A stretch of 29,117 nucleotides of DNA from JBNJEL01 sp051745835 (GTDB taxonomy: Bacteria; Bacillota; Halanaerobiia; Halobacteroidales; Acetohalobiaceae): positions 1-29,117 of the forward strand of contig JBNJEL010000011.1 of assembly GCA_051745835.1 (NCBI GenBank), given 5' to 3'. Position 1 is the first letter of the stretch. The number at the start of each line of letters is the position of its first letter. The notes under the pieces are model-generated. The model did no database searches. It was not told where the DNA came from and saw nothing but the letters and a program-made list of their open reading frames with translations. The position numbers and the translations under genes were made by a program. Shown piece by piece: positions 7,810 to 16,704 of the stretch.

Positions 7810-9048
7810 TTAGTAAGTAAAACTATCATATTGAGCAGTAAGGTCATTTGTATCTTTACTTAATTCAGCTAACTTCTCTTCATCATCTTTATTAGCAATT
7901 GCTTCGTAAATTATACGGCCAATCTCTTCCATAGCGTCCTCTTCCATACCTCTAGTAGTAACAGCTGGAGTACCAATTCTAATACCACTAGTAACAAATG
8001 GACTTCTAGTTTCATTAGGAATAGTATTCTTATTAACTGTAATTCCAATTTCATCAAGTACCTCTTCAGCTTCCTTACCAGTAACACCCATGTTATTTAA
8101 GTCGACTAACATCAAGTGATTATCTGTTCCACCAGAAACTAAGTTCATACCATGTTCTTGAAGAGTAGAAGCTAATTTTTCAGCATTCTTAACGATCTGC
8201 TTTTGATACTCTTTAAATTCAGGCTTTAATGCTTCCTTAAAGGAAACTGCTTTAGCAGCGATAATATGCATTAAAGGTCCACCTTGAATTCCTGGGAAGA
8301 TTGTTTTATCAATATCTTTAGCATGCTCCTCTTTGCATAAGATCATACCGCCACGAGTTCCACGAAGAGTCTTATGAGTAGTTGTAGTAACGATATCAGC
8401 ATGCTCTACCGGATTATTATGCAATCCTGCTGCAATTAAACCAGCAATATGAGCCATATCTACTACTAAGTAAGCATCAACTTCATCAGCAATCTCTTTG
8501 AATTTAGCAAAGTCAATTTCACGTGGATAAGCACTAGCACCTACCATAATCATTTCTGGATCATTCTCTTGTGCTAACTCTAAAACTTCGTCATGGTCAA
8601 TATAACCTGTTTCTTTATTAACTCCATAATTAACAAAGTTATATAACTTACCAGAGAAATTGACTGGACTACCATGAGTTAAGTGTCCACCTTGGGATAA
8701 GTCCATACCTAAAACAGTATCACCAGGTTCTAACTTAGCCATATAAGCAGCCATATTAGCTTGAGAACCAGAGTGTGGTTGTACATTTGCGTGTTCAGCT
8801 CCAAATAGCTCTTTAGCACGTTCAATAGCTAACTTCTCTGCTTTATCTACAACTTGGCATCCACCATAGTATCTTTTATCAGGATACCCTTCAGCATACT
8901 TGTTAGTTAAGCAAGAACCTGCTGCTTCCTTAACAGCGTCACTAATAAAGTTCTCAGAAGCGATTAACTCAATATTTCTTGCTTGTCGCTCTTCTTCTTC
9001 CTCAATAACTTCTTTTAATTTCGGATCAATATCTTCTAATTGTTTCAT
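7810..9048 (-). CDS. glyA: Serine hydroxymethyltransferase
   Basis: 412 residues, the usual length for bacterial SHMT, a cytoplasmic PLP enzyme that interconverts serine and glycine with tetrahydrofolate. Motifs include NIELIASENF, NKYAEGYPDKRYYGG, ANVQPHSGSQAN, VVDMAHIAGLIAAG and TTTTHKTLRGTRGG, where Lys226 should carry PLP. The last motif has Thr where most SHMTs have Pro. The start is supported by AGGAGGGGG. It is monocistronic: a TTGCTA-N17-TATAAT promoter lies upstream and a strong terminator downstream. In this context it probably channels glycine released from purines into serine for SdaAA/AB; a housekeeping one-carbon role is equally compatible. Confidence 0.97.
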   Translation of the reverse strand: MKQLEDIDPKLKEVIEEEEERQARNIELIASENFISDAVKEAAGSCLTNKYAEGYPDKRYYGGCQVVDKAEKLAIERAKELFGAEHANVQPHSGSQANMAAYMAKLEPGDTVLGMDLSQGGHLTHGSPVNFSGKLYNFVNYGVNKETGYIDHDEVLELAQENDPEMIMVGASAYPREIDFAKFKEIADEVDAYLVVDMAHIAGLIAAGLHNNPVEHADIVTTTTHKTLRGTRGGMILCKEEHAKDIDKTIFPGIQGGPLMHIIAAKAVSFKEALKPEFKEYQKQIVKNAEKLASTLQEHGMNLVSGGTDNHLMLVDLNNMGVTGKEAEEVLDEIGITVNKNTIPNETRSPFVTSGIRIGTPAVTTRGMEEDAMEEIGRIIYEAIANKDDEEKLAELSKDTNDLTAQYDSFTY

Positions 9049-9106
9049 TATACTTCCCCCTCCTAATAATTAATGATTATGATATTAAATTTCATCTTTC
9101 CCTACC

Positions 9107-9141
9107 TTATATTATAAAGGAAAATTAATCTGATAGCAAGA
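9107..9141 (-). promoter_or_regulatory. Conserved promoter P1 of glyA
   Basis: The minus strand has TTGCTA (9139-9134), a 17-base spacer and TATAAT (9116-9111). The whole 35-base segment matches 33 of 35 positions in the segment before ssnA (13715-13749), including the spacer, which suggests shared regulation. The predicted start is near 9104, giving a leader of about 56 bases. Confidence 0.8.
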
Positions 9142-9189
9142 GTAAGCTAACTATAAATCAAATTAATAATATCTCCTAGTAATTAACAT

Positions 9190-11565
9190 TTAATTATTAT
9201 CTTTCTTCCCTAATGCGTCTAATATCTTCTCCGGCGTTGCTGGCAGCTCCTTAATTCTAACACCAATTGCATCCTCAATAGCATTAATTACCGCTGGCAC
9301 AGAAGGAATCATTACCGGTTCTCCAATACCCTTAGCACCATAAGGGCCTACTGCATCACCACTTTCAACCATTGCTGTATCTATCTGGGGCATATCAACG
9401 GCAGTCGGCACACGATAATCAGATAGATTAGGATTTAAAGTAACTCCCTTTTCAATAATCTGGTTTTCCATCAACGCCATACCGATTCCCATTGCTATAC
9501 CGCCTTCGCTCTGTCCTTCTACATTCTGCGGATGAATTGCCTTACCTAAATCAATTGCTGCTTGTACATTTAGAACCTCAACCTCACCGGTAGTAGTATT
9601 TACTTCCACCTCAACAACATTAGTATTGAAAGTATAGGCTACATAATTAAACTCTGATTGACCAGACTCTTCATCTGGTGCAAACGTCTCTGGGAAATAA
9701 CAACCTTGTGCTGACAGCTCTTCTCCACGCTCATTAGCTATCTTAGCTAATTGACCAAAGGTTATACTTTCTTGATCACTATATGGTCTAACTTCTCCAT
9801 TAGCCACTTCAAATTCTGGAAAGTTAAGTCCATACTTTAAAAAGACAAGATTATTAATCTCACCTAAGAGATTTTCAGCAGCTAACTTGGCAGCATTACC
9901 AGAGAAGATCGTCTGTCTAGTAGCTGAAGTAGAACCAGCATTCTTCATCTCAGTTGTAGCCTGTGGCACTTCAATGCGATCTACCGAAATATTGAGCACC
10001 TCTGCTACTAACTGTGCCGCTACTGTCAACACACCCTGACCTACATCAGCAGCTGCTGTTTCTAAAACTACTCTACCATCTTCCTTAATTTTTAAATTAC
10101 AGTAAGCATGATCTGGATAGCCTTCCCCAAATCCATTACCGAACATAATCGTTCCAATTCCAGTACCACGTTTCTTAGTTGCAGATTCCGTAGTTGCTGA
10201 TTTTTCATCATTATCCTTATTTAGTGTTCCAGGTTCATATCCTAAATTCTTAGTCGCTTCAACAATTGTATCCTGAGTAGCCACACTAGTAGTTAGTTTC
10301 TGACCATTAGGAGTTGTTGATCCTACTTGATAAGCATTCTTTAATCTAAACTCAGCCGGATCAAACCCTAACTCTTTAGCTATAATATCCATCTGTGATT
10401 CATAGGCAAAGGCTGCCTGAGTTGCTCCAAAACCGCGCATTGCTCCGGTGTAAGTGTTATTAGTGTAGTAAGCATAGGACTTACCCTTAACATGAGGCAC
10501 ATTATAAGGACCAGTACAATGGTATAACGCCTGATGAACTACAGCACAACTGCTAGAAGCATAAGCACCAACATCGCCGATCACTTCTGCCTGCCAAGCA
10601 GTTAACCTACCATCAGCAGCAACACCAGTCTTAAACTCAAAGTGAATTGGATGCCGCTTAGATTGAGTAATCATCGATTCCTCACGAGTATAAGCTAATC
10701 TAACCGGACGTCCTGTCAATTCTGCCATTAAAGCTAAGTGGATGTGAACCGAAACATCTTCTCGTTTACCAAAAGCTCCACCAATCGTTGGCTGAATAAT
10801 CTTAATCTTATCCGGAGCTACTCCTAAGGAATGAGCTATATCATACTGCATATCATGTAACCATTGGGTAGGAGCCCAGAGCGTATACTCCCCACTCTCT
10901 TCATCATAACTAGCTACTCCCGCTTCTGGCTCTAAAGGTAACTGCTCAACATGTTGAGTTTGAAACTCATTAGTAAAAATATGGTCAGCTTCAGCAAATC
11001 CAGCCTCAATATCGCCCTTATCAAGATTATAACTACTATGCAAATTAGGATTAGCTAATCTATCATTAAGCGATTCACTCTCTGACGCAAACAACTCTTT
11101 ATAACAGTAATCTTCCTGTATTACTGGAGCCCCATCTTCCATTGCTTCCCAAGGACTAGTTACTACCTCTAGCTCTTCATAATCTACTTTGATTAGCTCC
11201 AAAGCTTGACTAGCTATCTTTTTAGTCTCAGCAGCAACAATCGCCAGAGGATCTCCCATATATCTAGTCTTCTCTCTAATTAATACTTCTTGGTCTTTGA
11301 AGATTAAACCAAAATTACCTAATTTTCTAACATCTTTAGCTGTAATTACTTTAACTACTCCTTCTAACTTCTGAGCCTCAGTAGTATCAATTTCATTAAT
11401 CTTAGCGTGAGGATAAGGAGCTCTTAAAACCTTTAAATGTAACAACTCATCTCTACTAAAACCTAACTCTTCATTCCAACTTAAATCCTTAGCAAACTTC
11501 GCCTGACCCGTAACTTTATCAATCACATCAACCTTCTTAACTTTCTGCCCGATTACTTTATGCAT
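9190..11565 (-). CDS. xdhA: Xanthine dehydrogenase-type molybdenum hydroxylase, Mo-binding subunit (copy 1)
   Basis: 791 residues in two parts. An aldehyde oxidase a/b hammerhead domain occupies about 15-130. Mo-cofactor domains follow, with QTQHVEQLPLEPE, GGAFGKREDVSVH, TGAMRGFGATQ and the terminal AKGIGEPVMIP, whose Glu matches the catalytic base of xanthine dehydrogenase. It would hydroxylate a purine ring carbon with water as oxygen donor. The start codon overlaps the stop of the 2Fe-2S subunit (TAATG). No FAD subunit gene adjoins this copy, unlike copy 2. Residues 393-587 are encoded by a 584-bp tract identical to copy 2, while the flanks are clearly diverged. The substrate cannot be read from sequence; hypoxanthine, xanthine or another oxopurine is likely. 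Confidence 0.9.
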   Translation of the reverse strand: MHKVIGQKVKKVDVIDKVTGQAKFAKDLSWNEELGFSRDELLHLKVLRAPYPHAKINEIDTTEAQKLEGVVKVITAKDVRKLGNFGLIFKDQEVLIREKTRYMGDPLAIVAAETKKIASQALELIKVDYEELEVVTSPWEAMEDGAPVIQEDYCYKELFASESESLNDRLANPNLHSSYNLDKGDIEAGFAEADHIFTNEFQTQHVEQLPLEPEAGVASYDEESGEYTLWAPTQWLHDMQYDIAHSLGVAPDKIKIIQPTIGGAFGKREDVSVHIHLALMAELTGRPVRLAYTREESMITQSKRHPIHFEFKTGVAADGRLTAWQAEVIGDVGAYASSSCAVVHQALYHCTGPYNVPHVKGKSYAYYTNNTYTGAMRGFGATQAAFAYESQMDIIAKELGFDPAEFRLKNAYQVGSTTPNGQKLTTSVATQDTIVEATKNLGYEPGTLNKDNDEKSATTESATKKRGTGIGTIMFGNGFGEGYPDHAYCNLKIKEDGRVVLETAAADVGQGVLTVAAQLVAEVLNISVDRIEVPQATTEMKNAGSTSATRQTIFSGNAAKLAAENLLGEINNLVFLKYGLNFPEFEVANGEVRPYSDQESITFGQLAKIANERGEELSAQGCYFPETFAPDEESGQSEFNYVAYTFNTNVVEVEVNTTTGEVEVLNVQAAIDLGKAIHPQNVEGQSEGGIAMGIGMALMENQIIEKGVTLNPNLSDYRVPTAVDMPQIDTAMVESGDAVGPYGAKGIGEPVMIPSVPAVINAIEDAIGVRIKELPATPEKILDALGKKDNN

Positions 11566-12047
11566 TATGAAGCACCTTCTTTATCTGCTACAGACTTAAT
11601 TGCTTCTACTATTTTAGTATATCCGGTACACCGACAGATATTACGGGAAATCGCTTGTCTAATCTCCTCTTCAGTTGGAGATGGATTCCTATCTAAAAAA
11701 TTCTTAGCTGTTATGATCATTCCTGGAGTACAGAAACCACATTGCACAGCGCCATATTCAATAAATGCTTCCTGTAAAGGATGAAGATCATCACCACTAC
11801 CTACTCCCTCAATCGTTTCAATCTCACTACCATCAGCTCGAACAACCGGTACCATACAAGACTGCACTGTTGCTCCATTCATAATCACATTACATGCACC
11901 ACACTCACCTTCACCACAGCCTTCCTTAGTTCCAGTTAAGCCTAATTCTTCGCGTAATAAATCTACTAATCTTAAATCAGGGTCTACTTCCAAAGAGTAT
12001 TGATTACCATTGACAGTTAAAGTAATCGAAACTTTATCCACTATCAT
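11565..12047 (-). CDS. xdhC: Molybdenum hydroxylase 2Fe-2S subunit (copy 1)
   Basis: 160 residues with two [2Fe-2S] domains. The plant-type ferredoxin cluster uses Cys44, 49, 52 and 64 (GCGEGECGAC), and the helical cluster uses Cys103, 106, 138 and 140 (QCGFCTPGM and CRCTGY). It passes electrons from the molybdenum centre of the overlapping large subunit to an FAD or external acceptor. It starts at an ATG with GGAGG only 4 bases upstream; GTG two codons later is an alternative start with better spacing. With no FAD subunit beside it, it may borrow the XdhB encoded at 16704-17576 or hand electrons to another flavoprotein. Confidence 0.92.
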   Translation of the reverse strand: MIVDKVSITLTVNGNQYSLEVDPDLRLVDLLREELGLTGTKEGCGEGECGACNVIMNGATVQSCMVPVVRADGSEIETIEGVGSGDDLHPLQEAFIEYGAVQCGFCTPGMIITAKNFLDRNPSPTEEEIRQAISRNICRCTGYTKIVEAIKSVADKEGAS

Positions 12048-12182
12048 TCCACCTCCAAGCTTGGTAGTAATCTTATTATTACAATAACTATATCAATTCT
12101 ATACTTGAAATATTATCAGCAATATTACCCCGAAAGCTATAGTATCAAATTGAACAATTATATCCTGCCTACAAATTAATTC

Positions 12183-12220
12183 AACCAGTGAAAAGGAACT
12201 ACCCTCCCACTGGTTATTTT
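12183..12220 (-). terminator. Hairpin downstream of ssnA, probable terminator
   Basis: An 8-bp inverted repeat (AACCAGTG / CACTGGTT) with a 17-base loop that can form a further AGG/CCT pair lies 35 bases beyond the ssnA stop. The minus-strand tail (GAATTAATTT) is a poor U-tract; the + strand tail is better but no + gene ends here. It could act instead as a processing or stability element. Confidence 0.5.
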
Positions 12221-12249
12221 ATCTTTCTATATCTTTGAATTATAACTAA

Positions 12250-13581
12250 TTAAAATTTATCCCACACTTGATTAATTATTGGCTTAGCATCTTGGTATAA
12301 CTTCTCTTCATCTAATACTTTAAGCTCATTATCTTGCATTAATACTTCTCCATTAACCATTGTTGTCTCTACCATACCACCAGAAACTCCAAATAATAAG
12401 TGAGCGTAGAAGTTACTAGCATTTAATGGAGTAGTTGGATTATAATCAACTACTATTAAGTCAGCATAGCTACCTTCTTCTAAAATACCTAACTTCTTAT
12501 CAAAGTACTTTTCTGTAATCTTTTGATTATTATCAAACGTAATTGTTGGTACTTCTTCCCAAGCAGCAGAAGGACCCTGCTTAAACTTATGAAGTAGGTT
12601 AGCTACCTTAATTGATTCGAACATATCAGTAGTTAAACCATCAGTACCGTGACCTACTAATACTCCTTTGTCTAACATATCAATAATTGGAGCATAACCA
12701 ACAGAATTATTCATATTAGAACCTGGATTATGCAGAACATTAGCATCACAGTCAGCTAAAATTTCCATATCCTTAGGTTCAATATGGACACAGTGAGAAG
12801 CTAACATCTTAGAGTTACATAAGCCAAACTTATTTAACCGCTCTACAACAGTTAATCCATGTTTATCTAAACTATCTTGTTGGTCTGCCTCTCCTTCAGC
12901 AACATGAATATGAACTCCAGTATCTAATTCATCAACTAACTGACCCACTTCTTCTAAAGTATCATCCTCTAGAGTAAAGGAAGCATGTAAACCAACTGCT
13001 CCAGCTAAGAAGTCAGAGTCATCCTCTTGACAGGACTCAATAAAGCGTCTATTTTCTGCAATACCTTCTTTCGCTTTATCCTTCCCATCACGATCTGAAA
13101 TTTCATAAGATAAGCAAGCACGAATTCCAGCATCCTTAACCGCTTCAGCAACCTTATCTAAAGAATTTGGAATAGCATTAGGACTAGCATGATGATCTAA
13201 CATAGCAGTAGTTCCATTCTTAATACACTCAATAATAGCTAATACAGCACTATAATAGATAGATTCATGATCTAATGCCTTATCTAAGCGCCACCATAAC
13301 TTATCTAAAATCTCTACAAAACCTGTTGGTGGTTCATCTTTAAGTGCCATACCTCTTGCAAATGTACTATACAGATGCATGTGATTATTAACCATACCTG
13401 GCATAATCAATTTGTTATCAGCGTCGATTACTTCATCTACTTCCGCTTCGTACTTCTCTTTTAAATCACTATAAGTACCAATCTCTTTAACTAAATTATC
13501 TTCAACTACTACTCCACCATCTTTAACTACTGGATTTTCTTGGTTTAACGTAATGACTGTTCCCGGTCCAATTAACTTCAT
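12250..13581 (-). CDS. ssnA: Putative aminohydrolase SsnA
   Basis: 443 residues, close in length to E. coli SsnA (about 442). It belongs to the metal-dependent amidohydrolase superfamily and acts in the cytoplasm. Metal-site motifs are visible: MVNNHMHLY, VHIHVAEGE, MLASHCVH and VGHGTDGL. SsnA-specific stretches are LWWRLDKALDHESIYYS, DHHASPNAIPNSL and NVLHNPGSNMNNSVGY. SsnA occurs in the E. coli ygf/xdhD purine island and in gut urate-degrading clusters, where it is thought to hydrolyse a purine-derived ring. Here it lies between the two xdh copies with its own promoter, the TTGCTA/TATAAT pair shared with glyA, and a second conserved element 45 bases before the start. The substrate is not established from sequence. 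Confidence 0.9.
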   Translation of the reverse strand: MKLIGPGTVITLNQENPVVKDGGVVVEDNLVKEIGTYSDLKEKYEAEVDEVIDADNKLIMPGMVNNHMHLYSTFARGMALKDEPPTGFVEILDKLWWRLDKALDHESIYYSAVLAIIECIKNGTTAMLDHHASPNAIPNSLDKVAEAVKDAGIRACLSYEISDRDGKDKAKEGIAENRRFIESCQEDDSDFLAGAVGLHASFTLEDDTLEEVGQLVDELDTGVHIHVAEGEADQQDSLDKHGLTVVERLNKFGLCNSKMLASHCVHIEPKDMEILADCDANVLHNPGSNMNNSVGYAPIIDMLDKGVLVGHGTDGLTTDMFESIKVANLLHKFKQGPSAAWEEVPTITFDNNQKITEKYFDKKLGILEEGSYADLIVVDYNPTTPLNASNFYAHLLFGVSGGMVETTMVNGEVLMQDNELKVLDEEKLYQDAKPIINQVWDKF

Positions 13582-13625
13582 AAAAGTTCCCTCCTAATTA
13601 ACAGATTTATCTTTTTATATTCTAC

Positions 13626-13661
13626 ATTTATAATATTTCTAGCTTTTAATTGAATTTCCTG
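13626..13661 (-). promoter_or_regulatory. Conserved 36-bp element E2 before ssnA
   Basis: This segment matches 33 of 36 positions in 17738-17773 upstream of xdhB. On the minus strand it begins CAGGAAATT and ends GAAATATTATAAAT. It contains a -10-like TATTAT but no recognisable -35. It may be a regulator site or an alternative promoter. Its preservation in a background of diverged, AT-rich intergenic sequence is the evidence. Confidence 0.5.
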
Positions 13662-13714
13662 TTTAATATTTTAAATGCTCGATATTTTTTAATCAATTGT
13701 GAACCTTAATCTAA

Positions 13715-13749
13715 TTATATTATAAAGAAAAATGAATCTGATAGCAAGA
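13715..13749 (-). promoter_or_regulatory. Conserved promoter P1 of ssnA
   Basis: The minus strand has TTGCTA (13747-13742), 17 bases, then TATAAT (13724-13719). The segment is 33/35 identical to the glyA promoter, spacer included. The predicted start is near 13712, giving a leader of about 130 bases that includes element E2. Confidence 0.8.
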
Positions 13750-13779
13750 AGAACTTAATTAAAATTTGTAATTCCCTAA

Positions 13780-13819
13780 TAAAAAAGCCTCTGATAGCTT
13801 TATTATACTACCAGAGGCT
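13780..13819 (-). terminator. Intrinsic terminator of the xdh copy 2 operon
   Basis: An 8-bp stem (AGCCTCTG / CAGAGGCT), extended by TAG/CTA pairing, is followed on the minus strand by TTTTTT. It starts 10 bases beyond the stop of the copy 2 large subunit. Confidence 0.9.
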
Positions 13820-13828
13820 AGAATTAAC

Positions 13829-16228
13829 TTAATTATCTTCCTTTTCAGATAAAGCTTTCAAAATCTTATCTGGAGTTGCCGGTAGATCTTTAATTCTAAC
13901 TCCAATTGCATCTTCAATAGCATTAATAATTCCCGGTACTACAGGAATCATTACTGGTTCGCCAATTCCTTTAGCACCATAAGGTCCGGCTGCATCTCCA
14001 CTCTCTACCATTGCTGTATCTATATTAGGCATATCCATAGATGTTGGTACAATATAGCCTGACATGTTAGGATTAAGTGTAATACCATCTTCAATAATCT
14101 GCTCTTCTGTCAGAGCCATACCCATACCCATCGCAATTCCGCCTTCACTCTGTCCTTCTACATTCTGGGGATGAATCGCTTTACCTAAATCAATTGCTGC
14201 CTGTACATTAAGCACATCAACTTCACCTGTCTCAGTATCTACTTCCACCTCAACAACATTCGTATTAAAGGTATAGGCTACATAATTAAGCTTTGATTGT
14301 CCAGCCTCTTCATCTGGCGCAATCGTCTCTGGGAAGTAACAACCTTCTGCTGATAACTCTTCCCCGCGTTCTTTAGCCAACTTAGCTAATTGACCAAACG
14401 TTACATTTTCATGATCTCCATGTGGTCTAATCTCGCCTTCTGATACTTCAAATTCTGGAAAGTTAAGTCCATACTTTAAAAAGACAAGATTATTAATCTC
14501 ACCTAAGAGATTTTCAGCAGCTAACTTGGCAGCATTACCAGAGAAGATCGTCTGTCTAGTAGCTGAAGTAGAACCAGCATTCTTCATCTCAGTTGTAGCC
14601 TGTGGCACTTCAATGCGATCTACCGAAATATTGAGCACCTCTGCTACTAACTGTGCCGCTACTGTCAACACACCCTGACCTACATCAGCAGCTGCTGTTT
14701 CTAAAACTACTCTACCATCTTCCTTAATTTTTAAATTACAGTAAGCATGATCTGGATAGCCTTCCCCAAATCCATTACCGAACATAATCGTTCCAATTCC
14801 AGTACCACGTTTCTTAGTTGCAGATTCCGTAGTTGCTGATTTTTCATCATTATCCTTATTTAGTGTTCCAGGTTCATATCCTAAATTCTTAGTCGCTTCA
14901 ACAATTGTATCCTGAGTAGCCACACTAGTAGTTAGTTTCTGACCATTAGGAGTTGTTGATCCTACTTGATAAGCATTCTTTAATCTAAACTCAGCCGGAT
15001 CAAACCCTAACTCTTTAGCTATAATATCTATCTGTGACTCATAAGCAAAGGCTGCCTGAGTCGCTCCAAAACCGCGCATTGCTCCGGTATAAGTGTTATT
15101 AGTGTAGTAAGCATAGGACTTACCCTTAACATGTGGCACATTATACGGTCCGGTACAGTGATATAGCGCCTGATGGACTACAGCACAACTACTTGAAGCA
15201 CAGCCTCCAACATCACCAGTAACCTCTGCTTCCCAAGCAGTTAACTTGCCATCTTCTGTTACACCAGTCTTAAACTTAAAGTTAATTGGATGCCGCTTAG
15301 ATTGAGTAATCATCGATTCCTCACGAGTATAAGCTAATCTAACCGGACGTCCTGTTAATTCTGCCATTAAAGCTAAATGAATATGAACCGAAACATCCTC
15401 TCGCTTACCAAAAGCTCCACCAATCGTTGGCTGAATTACCTTAATCTTCTCCGGAGCTACATCTAACGAATTAGCTACATCATACTGCATATCATGCAGC
15501 CACTGAGTAGGAGTCCAGAGCGTATACTCCCCACTCTCTTCATCATAACTAGCTACTCCCGCTTCTGGCTCTAAAGGTAACTGTTCAACATGTTGAGTCT
15601 GGAACTCATTAGTAAAGATGTGATCAGCTTCAGCAAATCCGGTATCAATATCACCCTTCTTCAAATTATAACTACTATGCAGATTGCAGTTACAGAGTTT
15701 ATTGTCCAAATCATCCAAACTACATTGATCCGCCTTATCATTTGGTGGATAGAAGACTTCTGTATAGCAGAAATCCTCTTGAATAATTGGCGCATCAGAC
15801 TGCATAGCTTCCCACGGACTAGTTACTACCTCTAGTTCTTCATAATCTACTTCAATTAAGTCTAATGCCTTATGAGCAATCTTCTCTGTTTCAGCAGCTA
15901 CTATGGCTAAAGAATCTCCCATATATCTAGTCTTATCCGTAACTAATACCTGCTGATCTTCAAAGATTAATCCAAAATTCTCAAGTGGTCTTACATCATC
16001 AGCAGTTACTACCATCTCTACACCTGACAGCTCTTTAGCTTTAGTAGTATCAATCTCATTGATCTTAGCATGAGGATGTGGAGCACGTAGCACCTTTAAA
16101 TGAAGCATCTCATCAGCATCAAAACCTAACTCTCCATCATAGCCTAAGTCTTTAGCAAATTGAGCCTCACCTGTCACCTTATCAACTACATCAACCTTAT
16201 TAACCTGCTGACCAACAACTTGATCCAT
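13829..16228 (-). CDS. xdhA: Xanthine dehydrogenase-type molybdenum hydroxylase, Mo-binding subunit (copy 2)
   Basis: 799 residues, paralogous to the copy at 9190-11565 and with the same domain order. Conserved sites are QTQHVEQLPLEPE, GGAFGKREDVSVH, TGAMRGFGATQ and AKGIGEPVMIP (catalytic Glu). It forms the third gene of an FAD, 2Fe-2S and Mo operon; its start overlaps the 2Fe-2S gene's stop (TAATG). It differs from copy 1 in a short insertion with three extra cysteines (169, 179, 181) after the hammerhead domain, and in GGCASSSC where copy 1 has GAYASSSC. A 584-bp internal tract is identical to copy 1, indicating gene conversion. The complete operon suggests an NAD-linked xanthine/hypoxanthine dehydrogenase; direction and substrate are inferred. 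Confidence 0.92.
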   Translation of the reverse strand: MDQVVGQQVNKVDVVDKVTGEAQFAKDLGYDGELGFDADEMLHLKVLRAPHPHAKINEIDTTKAKELSGVEMVVTADDVRPLENFGLIFEDQQVLVTDKTRYMGDSLAIVAAETEKIAHKALDLIEVDYEELEVVTSPWEAMQSDAPIIQEDFCYTEVFYPPNDKADQCSLDDLDNKLCNCNLHSSYNLKKGDIDTGFAEADHIFTNEFQTQHVEQLPLEPEAGVASYDEESGEYTLWTPTQWLHDMQYDVANSLDVAPEKIKVIQPTIGGAFGKREDVSVHIHLALMAELTGRPVRLAYTREESMITQSKRHPINFKFKTGVTEDGKLTAWEAEVTGDVGGCASSSCAVVHQALYHCTGPYNVPHVKGKSYAYYTNNTYTGAMRGFGATQAAFAYESQIDIIAKELGFDPAEFRLKNAYQVGSTTPNGQKLTTSVATQDTIVEATKNLGYEPGTLNKDNDEKSATTESATKKRGTGIGTIMFGNGFGEGYPDHAYCNLKIKEDGRVVLETAAADVGQGVLTVAAQLVAEVLNISVDRIEVPQATTEMKNAGSTSATRQTIFSGNAAKLAAENLLGEINNLVFLKYGLNFPEFEVSEGEIRPHGDHENVTFGQLAKLAKERGEELSAEGCYFPETIAPDEEAGQSKLNYVAYTFNTNVVEVEVDTETGEVDVLNVQAAIDLGKAIHPQNVEGQSEGGIAMGMGMALTEEQIIEDGITLNPNMSGYIVPTSMDMPNIDTAMVESGDAAGPYGAKGIGEPVMIPVVPGIINAIEDAIGVRIKDLPATPDKILKALSEKEDN

Positions 16229-16704
16229 TATGAGGCACCTCCTTTATTGGCTACTGCTTTTATCGCTGCTATGATTTTAGAATAACCGGTACAGCGACAG
16301 ATATTACCTGAGATTCCCTCTTTAATCTCTTCTTCAGTAGGACTTGGATTTTTATCTAGTAAGTTTTTAGCTGACAGAATCATACCTGGAGTACAGAAAC
16401 CACACTGCACTGCGCCATGTTCAATAAATGCTTCCTGTAGAGGATGAAGATTATCTGCGCTACCTAATCCTTCAATCGTTAACACTTCACTACCATCCGA
16501 CTGAGCTGCTAACACCATACAGGAATGAACTGTATTGCCATCCATAATTACAGTACAAGCGCCGCATTCACCTTCACCACAGCCTTCTTTCGTACCCATT
16601 AATCCTAACTTCTCTCGTAATAGATCTACCAGTCTTAAATCAGGCTCTACATCAAATGAATACTCTCTATTATTAACAGTTAAAGTAATTGGTACTTTGC
16701 TCAT
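16228..16704 (-). CDS. xdhC: Xanthine dehydrogenase 2Fe-2S subunit (copy 2)
   Basis: 158 residues. It carries two [2Fe-2S] clusters: Cys42, 47, 50 and 62 (plant-type), and Cys101, 104, 136 and 138 (helical, QCGFCTPGM and CRCTGY). It relays electrons between the Mo subunit and the FAD subunit. It overlaps its neighbours by one base on both sides (TAATG junctions), so the three subunits are translationally coupled and probably made in equal amounts. It is closely similar to the copy 1 small subunit but without the long identical DNA tract seen in the large subunits. Confidence 0.95.
   Translation of the reverse strand: MSKVPITLTVNNREYSFDVEPDLRLVDLLREKLGLMGTKEGCGEGECGACTVIMDGNTVHSCMVLAAQSDGSEVLTIEGLGSADNLHPLQEAFIEHGAVQCGFCTPGMILSAKNLLDKNPSPTEEEIKEGISGNICRCTGYSKIIAAIKAVANKGGAS

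Noticed and set aside
12048..12182. Promoter for xdh copy 1
   Set aside because: Only poor -35/-10 pairs were found (for example TTGATA-N15-TAATAT), so none is annotated. Read-through from ssnA past the weak hairpin is possible.
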